DNA of 64,000 nucleotides from Ophiobolus disseminans (lineage: Eukaryota > Ascomycota > Dothideomycetes > Pleosporales > Phaeosphaeriaceae): assembly GCA_010093685.1 (NCBI GenBank), contig MU006222.1:682001-746000 (forward strand). Direction: 5' to 3'. The position numbers were made by a program, and so were the translations under genes. The notes beneath the pieces are model-generated. The model was not told the origin of the DNA. It did no database searches and saw nothing but the letters and a program-made list of their open reading frames with translations. Every line of letters starts with the position of its first letter. The first letter of the stretch is position 1. This document shows positions 1 through 12,875 of this stretch, piece after piece.

Positions 1-24
1 AGGCGCAATCAACACAGCTCTGCA

Positions 25-2210
25 ATGTCGCGTCCTACGATTTCGAAAGCTTCGAGTAAGGAAAGGGCTTGCATGATTAAGGATGTGGGCTAATGGCTGT
101 AGCTTCGTATCCTATTTATGCTGCGACGTGGAGTTCTGGTAAACCTGGACACCTGGCTGTTGGAGGTGGTGGAGGGTCAGGTGAGTGGCCGATGTACGAA
201 CTGATTGCGAAACACATGCTGACTTTCGTGTCTAGGGCGACACGGCGTAAAAAACTCAATTTCCCTCTTCGACTTCAGCTCACGAGCGCCCACGATCGAA
301 CCAGCCGTCGAGCTCGAGGTCTCTAAGGACGACTCGGTGACATGTCTAGCGAATCTTGCGACGAAAGATGGACTCATACTGTATGCTGGGAATGGCGGTT
401 CTGTCGAGGAGAGGTTGGAGGGCAGGGATATGCACTGTATGTCACGTCTATGTATGAAACGCATGTGGGAGAAACGCTGATTTTGTACGTCAATCCTTAG
501 TTAAGAGCTTCGAAGTAGAGTTTCCGAAAGGCAAGACGGCAAGCCTTAGTGAGGGGAAGCCTGGCGCAATACGGCTCTCGAGCAAATGGTAAGCTTTTAT
601 GTACGAACAGCATGGTACACTGACTTGTAACTGATAATTTCCAAGTCAACTCTTCAGCGTACCGAAGTCCGAAAGCTCCAGGAAAGAGGTCTACCAACGA
701 TTGTTGAAATTGTCTCCTCCACAACGGACACCGTCGAGTATTCCGACTAAGCGTATTGGAGCAATCGCAACCGGGTTAGGAGGCGAGGAAAATGAGATTG
801 TCATCTTCAGTGCGACATCGAATAGACCGGACGCCCAGGATATCATCCGCCGAATACCGTTGAAAGGCCAAGAGGCGAACGACTTAGATATTCAGGATCA
901 GGAAGAAGGACGCCACCAACTAGCTTACGCTCTCGATTACGACGTTTACGTGGTGGACTGCAACTACGACTTCGCTCAGCGCAAGAACAGGACAGAGAAA
1001 GAGCGGCGAAAGGTTCATACGATACCGCAGCCTGACATCGGCGAGAAGAGACTGCGATCGAAGATTAGAGGCGTGCGCTGGATTTCACCCAAACACTTAC
1101 TGCTGCTCTCAAATAAGCCAAATAGAACTGGCTCCGAGTTGCTGGTGCTGCACCTGTATGAAGAGGGCCCAGGGTCGATTGTCGTGCGAAAAAGTTTACC
1201 AAGACATGTTACAGCAGCCACAGATTTTGAGTATGAAACTCGCCCCTCCAAAATAATAGTGCTGATATGAAGCAGTGTGTCCCTTCTGGAAGCCGACGCA
1301 TCGGGTGCGTACCAAATTGTTGTTGCTGTGGGTGGTGCAGATATTTCGCTCAGCGTATTCACTCTCGAGTATCACAGCGATACCGTGGGCCACTTCCACA
1401 AGTACGCAACCTACGGTATGTGAAATCTTTGTACGAACTTCATGTGAGGCAAACACTGACTTTGTACACCAATCTCTAGACAACGTGCACGACGTGCAGA
1501 TGACGAAAGTTGTCTTTTCGCCACAATTCCAGTCTGCGACGACAGCAGGCAAACCTCAGTATTTACGCCTCGCGTCGACTTCACTGGGAAACACTATCAA
1601 TGTTGACACGTTCGAACTACAGCGCGAAGGGGCCCGCCTTGTTTTGCAGACTGCACGTACTCGACGACTACTTTCATTGGCTACCTACTCCGTGATCGCT
1701 GTGGTCATCGCAGCCGTTGCCCTCATGATTCAATCCCTCATCGACCCATCAGGCAGCCTGACAAAGGGCTTAGTCCCCGCCAGTCTCCAGGGCATGGCCG
1801 GAAACACCTTTGGCGAAGTGCACCGCGCAAAACGCGAAGCCGCCCTAAACGACATCAACACTCCCGCGGTCAAAGTGGAGCGTCGAATACGCGACCTCTT
1901 ACATCTCCACAATCCTCCGCTAGGATCTTCATCACCAAAGACAGAAAAAGCCCTCATCATCCACCACGATCCGGAAACCGACGGCCAGCTCCAGACAGAA
2001 GTGCACGACGGTCACGAAGCAGTGCTCAAGAAGCACACCGAAGCCAAGAAGTGGGATGACCTTAGCAAGGAAGACCAACGGCTCTGGAAAAAGAAACTCA
2101 CCGATACGGGCATGTGGGCCGCTGGCGAGGGCGAGACTATTCTGAAGAGCATCTTCTTTGGCCAGATTGGTGGACTGGTAGGTCAGGTTGCGCAGGGTGT
2201 GCTGGGGTAG
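25..2210 (+). CDS. SEC12: Sec12-like guanine nucleotide exchange factor for Sar1 (ER membrane)
   Basis: Seven exons are inferred: 25-55, 103-180, 236-436, 501-588, 658-1230, 1276-1415 and 1480-2210. Their lengths sum to 614 codons (613 aa). The N terminus (MSRPTISKAS, then YPIYAATW and a five-glycine stretch before GRHGVKN) is the Sec12 beta-propeller start including the glycine-rich loop that contacts Sar1. WD-like blades follow (ISPKHLLLLSNKP, YQIVVAVGGADISLSVF, VHDVQMTKVVFSP). One hydrophobic segment at about residues 434-457 (LLSLATYSVIAVVIAAVALMIQSL region) is followed by a ~155-residue charged tail, which fits a type II ER protein with cytosolic propeller and lumenal tail. In the known family, Sec12 loads Sar1 with GTP to start COPII budding. 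Four of its six introns resemble one another. The gene ends 585 bp before TOR on the same strand. The internal exon choice rests on frame and family resemblance, not transcripts. Confidence 0.88.
181..235 (+). repeat. Introner-like intron 2 of SEC12
   Basis: A 55-nt GT-AG intron. It contains a tgtacgaactg block and an acatgctgactttcgt block that recur in introns at 437-500, 589-657 and 1416-1479. The ctgac is a good branch site. It is shorter than its relatives, so some internal sequence is missing relative to them. Confidence 0.55.
437..500 (+). repeat. Introner-like intron 3 of SEC12
   Basis: A 64-nt GT-AG intron that aligns end to end without gaps with the 64-nt intron at 1416-1479; I count about 47 of 64 identical positions by eye. 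Shared blocks are gtatgt at the donor, tgta.gaa, catgtg, ctga.tttgtac and the caatc..tag acceptor end. Confidence 0.7.
589..657 (+). repeat. Introner-like intron 4 of SEC12
   Basis: A 69-nt GT-AG intron. It shares the atgtacgaacagcatg and cactgactt blocks with the other introner-like introns, then diverges with an extra aactgataatttcc segment before the tcttcag acceptor. Confidence 0.5.
1416..1479 (+). repeat. Introner-like intron 6 of SEC12
   Basis: A 64-nt GT-AG intron, co-linear with intron 3 (437-500) over its whole length. It interrupts the codon between the HKYATY and DNVHDVQM parts of the propeller. Confidence 0.7.
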
Positions 2211-2795
2211 AGGTGCGCGGTGAGCGGGAATGGGGTGTGTGTGAGTAATGGACGTGCAATTGGTATGATGGACGGTGGCTGAAACGGCGCAGTCGTGGTG
2301 TGAGGTGAGTGGATGTGTGTTCGGTTGGGTGGGGACTTGTCTTTGATATCCTGGTGTGAGTGGTGCGTAGTTCGGTAGAGTTGAAATTCATCATAGACAT
2401 GAGATATTTGAGGATTGGTGTTGGGTATGAAAACGGGTGAGATGATCTCGGGAGACTTGAGCGATGTTGGTCTTTACATTGCTTGTCTGTCTGTTTGGAG
2501 TGATGCTTAGAGTTACATGGTGGAACGATCAAAGTAGAAATATTGATCCGCGCATTGCATGCGTTCACCGCGAGGTTCAGCATTTCATCACACATCAGAC
2601 TAGGCCCGGTGAGCGCTTTGGGAGGTTAGCGCGTCTTGAGCTTGGCGCTCGTGACATGGTCGGCAGCAACGCCCAATAGTCTAGCTACCCAATTCTCCCT
2701 AGACACTGCGATCGCACAGCTTCATATCCTTTCCATGGAAGGAGGAAGCCTCTCTCATCCAACGGTCGGGAGCTTCCACCGGTGAAGCAGTCAAC
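2211..2795. other. Intergenic spacer SEC12-TOR
   Basis: The first half is G/T-rich on the plus strand (gtgtgtgtgagtaatgg and similar) and probably holds the SEC12 3' UTR. The rest is the presumptive TOR promoter and leader. I see no convincing TATA box, RNA gene or coding region. Confidence 0.5.
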
Positions 2796-5700
2796 ATGTC
2801 GCAGCAGGCGTTGAACGCGTTGGACCGCATTGCGCTCGACCTCCGCTCAAAGTGAGCTTCATATGGACGCAACACCTCCACTGAGGGCTGACACACCACA
2901 GAAACGATGAAGTGCGACAAAAGGGCGCGCACAGCCTCCGCTCACTAGTAGAATCCACGCACCGCGGTGAGCCCCAATGCAAAGAAAGGACCCCACTGGA
3001 AGCTCGGAAGCTAATGCCGTGCAGAAGCCGCGCCCACGGCCTTCACCAGCTTCTACGACCAAGTCTACAGCAAGATCTCGGCCCTTGTCGTCTCCGGCAA
3101 TGACACCCACGAACGCATTGGCGGCCTCCACGCACTCAATGCCCTCATCGACTTCCGCGGCGACGATGCCGGCCAGAAGACGACGCGTTTTGCGTCTTAC
3201 CTCCGGGCGGTCATGCGGGGGCAGGACACCACGGCCATGGTGGTGGCGGCCAAAGCGCTGGGAAGGCTCGCGAAGCCGGGCGGAACACTCACGGCCGAGC
3301 TGGTAGAGGCTGAAGTCAAGGGCGCGCTGGAGTGGCTGCAGCTCGAGCGCATGGAGAACCGCCGCTTTGCCGCCGTGCTCATCCTGCGCGAGCTGGCAAA
3401 GAACTCGCCCACGCTCATGTACCAGTGGATCGCCCAGATCTTCGAGGTCATCTGGGTCGCCCTCCGCGACTCCAAGGTGCTGATTCGAGAGTCGGCCGCC
3501 GAGGCCATCAGTGCATGCTTCGAGATTATATCCCCACGCGACTCGCAGATGCGACAGCTCTGGTTCGGCAAGGTCTACGACGAGATCCTGCGCGGCTTCG
3601 CCATCGGTAGCAACGAAGCGATCCATGGCTCCCTCCTCACGATGAAGGAGCTGCTAGATAAGAGCCCCATGTTCATGAACGAGCAGAAGTACAAGGAGAC
3701 GGTCGACACAGTGCTGAAGTACAAGGACCACCGAGATGCGTTAGTACGGAGAGAGACGGTGCTCATCATTCCCATACTGGCCGGTTACTCGCCGACCGAG
3801 TTTGCGACAAAGTACCTACACCCGTGCATGCTGCATCTACAGGGCCTAATAAGAAAGGACCGGGACCGAGACAAGGCGTTTGTTGCCATCGGGCAGATTG
3901 CAAATGCAGTTGGCGTGGCCATATCACCATACCTCGAGGGCATTCTGGGCTTCATACAGGAAGGCCTTCTAGCCAAGGCACGGAACAAGATGGCCATCAA
4001 CGAAGCACCCATCTTCCAATGTCTTAGCATGATTGCGGCAGCGGTTGGCCAGGCGCTCACCAAGAGCGTGGAACGCTTGCTGGAACCCATCTTCTCCTGC
4101 GGACTTAGCGACTCCCTCTTCCAGGCCCTCGTCGACATGGCACACTACGTGCCTCCCTCTCGACCCATGATCCAAGAGAAGCTGCTCGATCTTCTTAGTC
4201 AGATCCTCGCCGGTCGGCATTTCTTACCTCTAGGTAGTCCCTATCAGGTATCGCAGCCACCGCAAATATGGACACGCGACCACAAAGACCCACAAGCCAT
4301 TGGACCTCGAGAGGCTGAGATTGCACTCGCTCTGCACACACTCGGCAGCTTCGATTTCACCGGCCACGTGCTCAACGAGTTCGTCCGCGATGTTGCTATC
4401 CGCTACGTCGAGGCAGACAACCCGGAGATCCGTAAACGCGCCGCTTTGACTTGCTGTCAGCTGTTTGTCAAGGATCCTATAGTACACCAAACTAGTACGC
4501 ACGCTACAAAGGTTGTCGGCGATATCATCGAGAAGCTCCTTACAGTTGGCGTCGGTGATGTCGATCCTGACATCCGCTTCGAGGTCCTGTTAGCGCTCGA
4601 CGCTCGCTTCGATCGCCATCTCGGAAAGGCCGATAACGTGCGGACGCTGTTTCTTGCCTTGAATGATGAAGTCTTTGTCATCCGCGAGGCCGCTATGTCT
4701 ATCATCGGTCGACTGACGTCTGTCAATCCGGCTTACGTCTTCCCATCTTTGCGCAAAGTGCTCTTGCAGCTACTCACCGAGGTCAACTACGCTAATAGTC
4801 CACGGAGCAAAGAGGAGAGCGCGCAACTCATTAGTAGTCTGGTTGGTGCGGCAGACAGCCTCATCAAGCCACTCGTTGATCCTATTGTTACTGTACTTTT
4901 ACCAAAGGCCAAGGATCCCAATCCTGAGGTCGCTTCCACCACGCTCAAGGCCATTGGAGATCTTGCCACAGTAGGCGGCGAAGACATGATCAAGTACATC
5001 CCGGAGCTCATGCCTGTGATTCTTGACTTCATGCAAGACATGAGTTCCGATTCGAAGCGTTTCTCTGCACTGAGGGCACTCGGACAACTCGCAACGAATG
5101 CGGGATACGTGATCGAACCGTACAGGGACTATCCTGAGCTGATGAACATTCTAATGAATATTGTCAAGACTGAACCGGAGGGTGAACTACGAAGGGAAAC
5201 CGTCAGGCTCATGGGAACACTCGGAGCTCTGGACCCGGACGAGTACCAGAAGATCATGGAGCAGTCTCCAGACAAGCATCTCATCCTCGAAGCACAGACT
5301 GTTACAGACGTCTCCCTTATCATGCAAGGCATCACTCCGTCTAACGAAGATTACTATCCAACCATCGTTATCAGCACGCTCATGGGTCTGCTGAAGGACC
5401 CTTCGCTGACACAGTTCCATTCAGCAATAGTGGACGCTGTTATGAACATTTATGCCACCATGGGTCTCAAGTGCGTACCGTATCTCAACCAAGTTGTACC
5501 AGGTTTCCTACAGGTCATACGCTCTACGCCAGCTGGACGCTCGGAAGGCTACTTCAACCAGCTTAGTCAATTGGTCAAGATCGTCCGCCAGCACATTCGT
5601 CCGTATCTACCTAGTATCCTTGCTACCATCAAGGAGTACTGGAGCACTAGCCCAAACCTTCAGGCTACCATCCTGTCCCTTATTGAAGCGATTGCTCGCT

Positions 5701-8700
5701 CGCTTGAAGGAGAATTCAAGGTCTACCTAGCAGACGTTCTCCCGCTCATGCTTAGTGTGCTGGACTCAGATCAGACGAGCAAGCGATCACCTTCAGAGCG
5801 AGTGCTGCACGCCTTCCTCATCTTCGGCTCCAGTGCTGAAGAGTACATGCACCTGATCATTCCGGTCATGGTCAAGATGTTCGATAAGCCAGGACAGCCT
5901 ATGGCTATTCGAAAACTGGCAATAGAGACACTGGGACGGCTGTCTAAACAGGTCAACGTTTCCGAATTTGCTGCGCGAATCGTTCACCCACTGTGTCGAG
6001 TTCTCTCCGGCTCTGATCCTACGCTGAAGCAGGTCGCTCTCGAGACGCTTTGCGCACTCATATTCCAGCTCGGACCAGACTATGTTCACTTTGTCCCCAC
6101 AGTCAACAAGATTCTCATCGCTCACAAAGTACCTCATGAAAACTACGGTCGTATTGTGTCTAAACTGCAAAAAGGGGAGCCTCTGCCGCAGGATCTGAGC
6201 CCAGACGAGCGTTATGGCGAAGACGATGAAGATCTCAACCCTGCTGAGATTTTGACTAAGAAGCTGGCTGTCAACCAACAGCATCTCAAGCAAGCTTGGG
6301 AGGCTTCTGCGAAGACGACAAAAGAGGACTGGATAGAGTGGATGCGCAGATTTAGCGTGGAGCTACTTAGAGAGTCCCCTCAACAAGCTCTCCGCGCTTG
6401 TACACCTTTAGGAAGTGTTTACAACCCTATTGCAAGGATTCTTTTCAACTCGGCTTTCGTTTCGTGTTGGACGGAGCTGTACGATCAGTACCAGGAAGAG
6501 CTTGTTCGATCGATCGAGACGGCGCTCACATCAACCAACATACCACCGGAGATCCTCCAGATTCTGCTGAACTTAGCGGAGTTTATGGAACACGATGACA
6601 AAGCTCTGCCCATTGACGTCCGGATACTGGGAATGTACGCTGGCAAGTGCCATGCCTTTGCAAAGGCCTTGCATTATAAGGAGCTCGAATTCAACGCGGA
6701 GCAGAATTCCAACGCTGTAGAAGCCCTTATCAGCATTAACAACCAGCTACAACAGACGGATGCGGCATTTGGTATCTTGCGTAAGGCGCAACATTACAAT
6801 GATGTTGAGTTGAAAGAAACATGGTACGAGAAGCTGCAGAGATGGGATGAAGCGCTAGAGTCATATCAAATTCGTGAAAGGAGAGAAGGAGACTCGTTCG
6901 AGATCACGATGGGCAAGATGCGCTGCTTACATGCCCTTGGCGAGTGGGATCTACTGTCTACGCTTTCCAAAGAGAAGTGGGCCAATGCGGGTCAAGAATA
7001 TCGAAAAGCGATAGCACCACTAGCTGCCACTGCTTCCTGGGGACTGGGCAAATTTGCTGACATGGACTCGTACCTAAGTGTCATGAAAGAGCAATCACCC
7101 GACCGCGCGTTCTTCGCATCTATCCTCAACATCCATAACAACCGCTTCGAGATTGCTATCGACGAGATCGCCAAGGCTCGAAAGGGTCTCGACACGGAAC
7201 TCAGCTCGCTGCTGGGAGAGTCATATCAGCGCGCTTACTTGCCCATGATTCGTGTACAGATGCTGGCTGAGCTTGAGGAGATCATGCAGTACAAGCAAAA
7301 CGAAAACAACAAGGACAAGCAGGCTAGCATGCGCAAGACGTGGATGAAGCGACTCAAGGGCCTGCAACCGAATCCTGAGGTATGGCAACGTATGATGAAG
7401 GTGCGGCAGCTCGTCATTACTCCTCATGAAGGCACCGATATGTGGATCAAGTACACAAACCTTTGCCGAAAGAACAACAGGATGAACCTCGCAAACAAGG
7501 CGCTCCAGAAGTTGCTGGACATTGAGGGTGCCGGTGAACTCGGAGTTGTGGAGTACGTCCGCGAAAATGCGCAGAAGATTCCGCATTCTGTGGCCTATGC
7601 GACATACAAGTACATGTGGGCTGACAACAACTTCAAACAAGAAGCACTTGACTCGATGAAGGACTTCACGGCGCGGTTGTCGGACGATCTGGCGATGCGA
7701 GCGCGGGCTGCTGCAAACCCGCTCATGGCACAGAATGGCATGGCGAATGGCCAGCACATGTTCAACAACGTCAATCCGTTCGCTGCTACTAACGGCCACA
7801 ACGGTATGAACGGCTCAAGCATGATGAATGGTTCAGCCATGGGCATCTCACCCGGGGAGCTAGCCGAAGCTCATCGACTACTTGCCAAATGCTACCTGAA
7901 GCAAGGTGACTGGCAACAAGAGCTCCAAGACGGCGAGTGGGAGCACGAATTCGTCCACGAAATCCTTTCCGCATATGCTGCAGCTACACGATACAACCAG
8001 AACTGGTACAAAGCATGGCACGCCTGGGCACTCGCCAATTTCGAGGTTATCAACTCGATCACGTCCAAGGCCGACCGGGAGACTACAGATATGCCCTCTA
8101 ATATGGTGCACGATCACGTCGTTCCGGCTATCCATGGCTTCTTCAAGTCTATTGCTCTATCGTCTAGCAGCTCGCTTCAAGATACACTGCGGTTGCTTAC
8201 GCTGTGGTTCAGCCATGGTGGGTTGTCGGAGGTCAACAGAACGATCAATGAAGGCACAAAGTCAGTGCCGATCGATACTTGGCTGGAGGTCATTCCGCAA
8301 CTCCTTGCGCGTATCAACCAGCCTAACCCAACGGTGCGGCAATCTATCCATCAGCTGCTTACCGAGGTTGGCAAGGCACATCCCCAAGCATTGGTGTTCC
8401 CATTGACGGTTTCGATGAAGTCTGATGTCTCGCGACGACAGCGGTCCGCTAAAGAATTGATGGAGGTTATGCGCGAGCACTCGCCGCGCCTAGTCGAGCA
8501 AGCAGATTTGGTCAGTCACGAGCTCATCCGCATCGCTGTGTTGTGGCACGAACAGTGGCATGAGGGCCTAGAGGAGGCGAGCAGACTCTACTTCGGCGAT
8601 CACAACATTGACGGCATGTTCGCTACATTAGCGCCTCTGCATGCCATGCTCGACAAAGGACCTGAGACACTTAGAGAGATTTCTTTCATCCAGTCTTTCG

Positions 8701-10170
8701 GCCGCGAACTCCAGGAAGCTCGCGACTGGTGTAACACTTTCCGAACATCTGGAGAAATAGGTGACCTCAACCAGGCGTGGGATCTCTACTACCAGGTTTT
8801 CAGGAAAATTGCTAGGCAGTTGCCTTCTCTCATGTCGCTCGAGCTGCAGTATGTCTCGCCTAAACTAAAAGATGCGCACGACCTTGAGCTTGCAGTGCCT
8901 GGAACATATCGCGTTGGCAAGCCTGTCATCAGGATTATCTCGTTCGACCCAGTCGCATCAGTCATCCAATCCAAGCAGCGACCGAGGAAGTTGGAGATGC
9001 GTGGCAGCGACGGCAAAGCACATCTCCATATTCTCAAAGGTCACGAAGACATTCGCCAGGACGAGCGTGTCATGCAGTTGTTCGGTCTCTGCAACACACT
9101 CCTCGCCAACGATGTCGAATCTCGTAAGCGCCATCTCAACGTTCAGCGATACGCTGCCGTTCCGCTTAGCACGCAGTCTGGTGTGCTGGGTTTCGTCCCC
9201 AACAGTGACACTCTTCACGTGCTTATTCGAGAATATCGTGATAGCCGCAAGATTCTTCTCAACATTGAGCACCGGATTATGCTGCAGATGGCGCCTGACT
9301 ACGACTGTCTCACTCTTATGCAGAAAGTTGAAGTCTTCGGTTATGCACTGGACAACACTACTGGACAAGACTTGTACCGCGTCCTTTGGCTCAAATCCAA
9401 GTCCTCAGAAGCATGGCTCGATCGCCGAACCAATTACACGCGCTCGCTTGCCGTCATGTCTATGGTCGGCTACATTCTCGGTTTGGGCGATCGCCACCCG
9501 TCTAATCTCATGCTCGATCGCGTCACGGGCAAGATTGTGCATATCGATTTCGGTGATTGTTTCGAGGTCGCCATGCACCGCGAGAAATATCCTGAGCGCG
9601 TGCCGTTCCGACTCACACGTATGTTAACGTATGCCATGGAAGTTAGCAACATCGAAGGCAGTTATCGTACTACGTGTGAGCATGTCATGCGCGTGCTCAG
9701 GAGCAACAAAGAGAGTGTCATGGCAGTCTTGGAAGCGGTAAGTCATATCCAACTCACCCTAGTGAAACTTGGAGCTGAATGCTAATCAACGTCAACAGTT
9801 CATTCACGACCCTCTTCTCACATGGCGTCTCCACCACACCGCCTCCCCACCCGAACCCAACTTCCCCTCTGAGCGCCGCCAATCCATCATGGGCGACGTG
9901 CACGCCGGATCCGCAGACCCCATCTCCTCACTGCAGCCGCGCCGCCACCGCTCCAGCGTCGCGCCGCCGGCAAACGACGTCGAAGCAAAGGAGGTTCAGA
10001 ATGCACGCGCGCTGCAGGTACTGGCCAGAGTCAAGGAGAAGCTCACAGGTCGCGACGGCAGACCCGGCGAGGAATTGCCCGTCGATGACCAGGTGTCGCG
10101 CCTTATCGGCGAGGCGACGAATTTGGAAAACTTGTGTCAGCATTACATCGGCTGGTGTAGTTTCTGGTGA
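2796..10170 (+). CDS. TOR: TOR (target of rapamycin) phosphatidylinositol-kinase-related protein kinase
   Basis: Four exons: 2796-2851, 2902-2966, 3025-9737 and 9799-10170, giving 2402 codons (2401 aa), the usual TOR length. The protein starts MSQQALNALDRIALDLRS. A long HEAT-repeat region fills the N-terminal half. FAT-domain helices follow, with an Asn/Met/Gly-rich loop (translated around 7730-7850) interrupting them. The FRB domain (about residues 1880-1985) contains EASRLYFG and LHAMLDKGPETL. The kinase domain carries GLGDRHPSN (about residue 2194) and HIDFGDCFE (about 2214), the catalytic and metal-binding loops. It ends with the FATC sequence LCQHYIGWCSFW, which is reached only through the last splice, confirming that intron. 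In the family, TOR in TORC1/TORC2 couples nutrient status to growth. The FRB serine that contacts FKBP12-rapamycin is present, so rapamycin binding is expected (inference). This is probably the only TOR gene, as in most filamentous fungi. Confidence 0.97.
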
Positions 10171-10690
10171 TGTGCGATTGACACAAGACTTATTACAAAT
10201 CAAATACTGGACGTCGTGGGGTTGCAGTGGTGTTGCGAGAGGTTCGATAATGGCATGGTATTGGAGCAAGGGTGTTTTTTTGGGCCAGGGGGCTTTTCGA
10301 ATGCATAGGATAGGATGGGCATGTTTCGTGTAAGAGTAGGGAATATAGGCATTATGGCGTGCTTGGGGCGTTTATTGAGCCGGAGCTGCCAAAGGGCCTT
10401 GATAGGTTCGGCTAGAAATGCATTGTTCTGCTCTACAGAAATGTATTGAGATGTGTGGATGGTGGGTGGCGTTGATGCTCTTGAATGTAGAGGCAGGTAG
10501 CGAGGCGCAAAGTAAGGGTATTTTGCTGGAAGTCGACATGCAAACTTGACAGAGACATCAAGAAGGTGTTGCAGAAATCCACGACTTCGTTCTCCGCTAA
10601 ATTGCCAGCCTCAGATCCTGACAAACGCACCTTGTTTGGCCACCTTTTTACCGACATTGACTGCTACTCTTAGCTCGAAAACTAGCGCAC

Positions 10691-10722
10691 CACGTGCTTT
10701 CCTCATCTCCCTTCCATATAAA
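10691..10722 (+). promoter_or_regulatory. Orphan promoter-like block (CACGTG + TATAAA)
   Basis: A CACGTG E-box (10691-10696) is followed by a pyrimidine tract and TATAAA (10717-10722), then a C/T-rich leader-like stretch to about 10790. This resembles the fungal promoter layout of nearby genes, but no plausible coding gene follows. It may serve a non-coding transcript or be fortuitous. Confidence 0.3.
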
Positions 10723-12868
10723 GTCTCGCCTCCATGCTCACTGTCGCTTTCTCTTGTATTCCCTCACGTCACTCGTGTCTTGCAATCTTTTTGTACTGAA
10801 TTGTAAGAGGCGCTGTGCCAAAACAAAGAATAGCGATGAGAAGGTCATGGGAGAGATTTGGAAAGAGTGGGACGACGGTATCACGTGTGAGTGTGAGAGA
10901 TCCTGGGAGTCAGAAATGTCCATTGCACGAATGCATGAGAGGGAGAGAGAGAGGAGGGGCGTGTAAAACGACGGAAGACGTACTCATGAGGAAGCTTAAA
11001 CGCCGGCCATATATTGGTAGCGCGGGATTAAAAAGCATGGCCGATTCCGGCCTGTTCCTTGAAGAGCTGACCAAAAAAATCTACATTTGGTCGGGATATT
11101 TGTTATGGATTCGGTGGACTGAGATGTATATACGACTTCTTCCTTCCCCAACTTGAGTCCGATATCCAACACTCTGCTTCGATGTGACGTCTCCAAAAAA
11201 CATCATTCTCCGTTTTGATGACTTGGGCTTTGACATCCAAAACCCACTCACAGATGTTTCCTATGTGACCAAGTCGCTACTCATCACCAAATCGTTGTGA
11301 AAATGATGAATGACGATTCTCGCTACTTCGGCTTTGTCCGCAAGATATCATCAATACTTTAGTGATGTGAGGCAAGACTAAAAGACACCATTGATGTGGA
11401 CATGGAAATGCGCGCTTTGTTGACTATAGCATCAGCCTGAAGAACATGTGGTGGCTATCAATGTCTCAAGAAACTGATCACGAGGTTTTACATGATTTGG
11501 TTTGAGAAGATCTCGAGGTATAATTCCTTGGTATGGCGATTCATAAATCCAACAAGCGGCTCCCAGAGCGCTTATCTTCCACACATCCGCATCTTCGCGT
11601 TGAAGTCCAAATCTATGGAAGGAAGGGTCATGGGAAGAGCCGCTGACTCAAAAAAGGGAAGCACAGAACCATGCGTGCTTGCATCCGTCGTTCCTGGAAA
11701 TGAAATTTTTGGCAAGCTATGAGTCTCCTCACCAAAAGCATGTCGTTCACAAGATACATCTCTGGAGCCTGGGCAACAAAATTTCAGAATGTCAGTTCAT
11801 GATTCGGAAAGAGTGCGGCTTTCCATCAGCCAAAGACTAAAAGTTCACACCATAAGCCCCATGTTGTGCGAAGAGGAATTGGAAGTTTGCACGACTCTAA
11901 ATTTCTTCAAAGCCAGAGGCATGACTGGAAGAGCATGAGAGCTCCAAAACATATCGTTCACATGGTATGTTGCATGTTCGCAAGATCTGGGTGTATACCT
12001 CCCGCAAGCCTCTAACGTTCTTACTCCCGCAGCACCTACTCGTTAGACTTTGCTCTCAAAAACATAGACGACAGTCTCATGAGATCTTTCAAACTTTCAA
12101 ACTTCCAGTCGCTCGCGCCATGTCTAGAATGGGGAAAATTTCAAAAGTGCACCATACGTCACCCATGAGACTCATGCTGCCATAGCTGCCTCGATGTCCG
12201 CGAATACTTTGTCCGATCTCGCCATGTGCAGGAACGTCTTGCTGTCTCGAAAAATATGATTGAATTGATATCAATATATTGTGAAGTGCCCATACGCGTA
12301 GCTGAAGAAGCTCAGCATAAATGATCTTTTCCCCTACCGCGCATGCTCACCCTCGAGCCCCATCCCAGTACCTACGCAAGCTCAAAACCACAAAGCTCGA
12401 TGCCAATCCAAGACAAGGCATCTCCACACCAGAAAATACTCGCCAACTCTTCACACGTTCATACACCGCACCTCCTCATCTCCACCGTCTGCGCATGGAG
12501 GCTATCTAACGAACTAGGCGACAACCCTCACACCGGCACGCACGCACGGCTTCGACGCCATCTGAAAATACCGCCCGGACCTCGTCGGTCATCAGCCTAA
12601 AGTTCCCGAGTCGCGTTAAATGCTCCCCCAGGGCGGCGTTCTAGGGCAGAGCAAAGGCAGGGAAGTGGGGCGTGCGTTTGCTTGGGACTTCGGGAAGTGG
12701 AGGCGCGGATCCGAGCACAGACGAGCAGGACGCAAAGCGTTGGTGATTTATTTCTTGGGGAGCAGGGAGGTGTGGTCCCGGCAGCTGTTTTTGAATTTCA
12801 GGTGTAGGAGGGGTAAACCTGGGGAAATTATGGGGGAGATGCATGGGTGGTGTCCTGGGGTGTGGGCA

Positions 12869-12875
12869 TATATAA
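12869..12875 (+). promoter_or_regulatory. TATA box of GH55 glucanase
   Basis: TATATAA about 100 bp upstream of the glucanase ATG, followed by a T/C-rich leader (ctctttttttcttctttag). Spacing suits a regulated fungal secreted-enzyme gene. Confidence 0.6.

Noticed and set aside
12321..12600. Short plus-strand frames before the GH55 gene
   Set aside because: Pro/Thr/His-rich, overlapping in two registers, no family resemblance; they lie in the promoter region.
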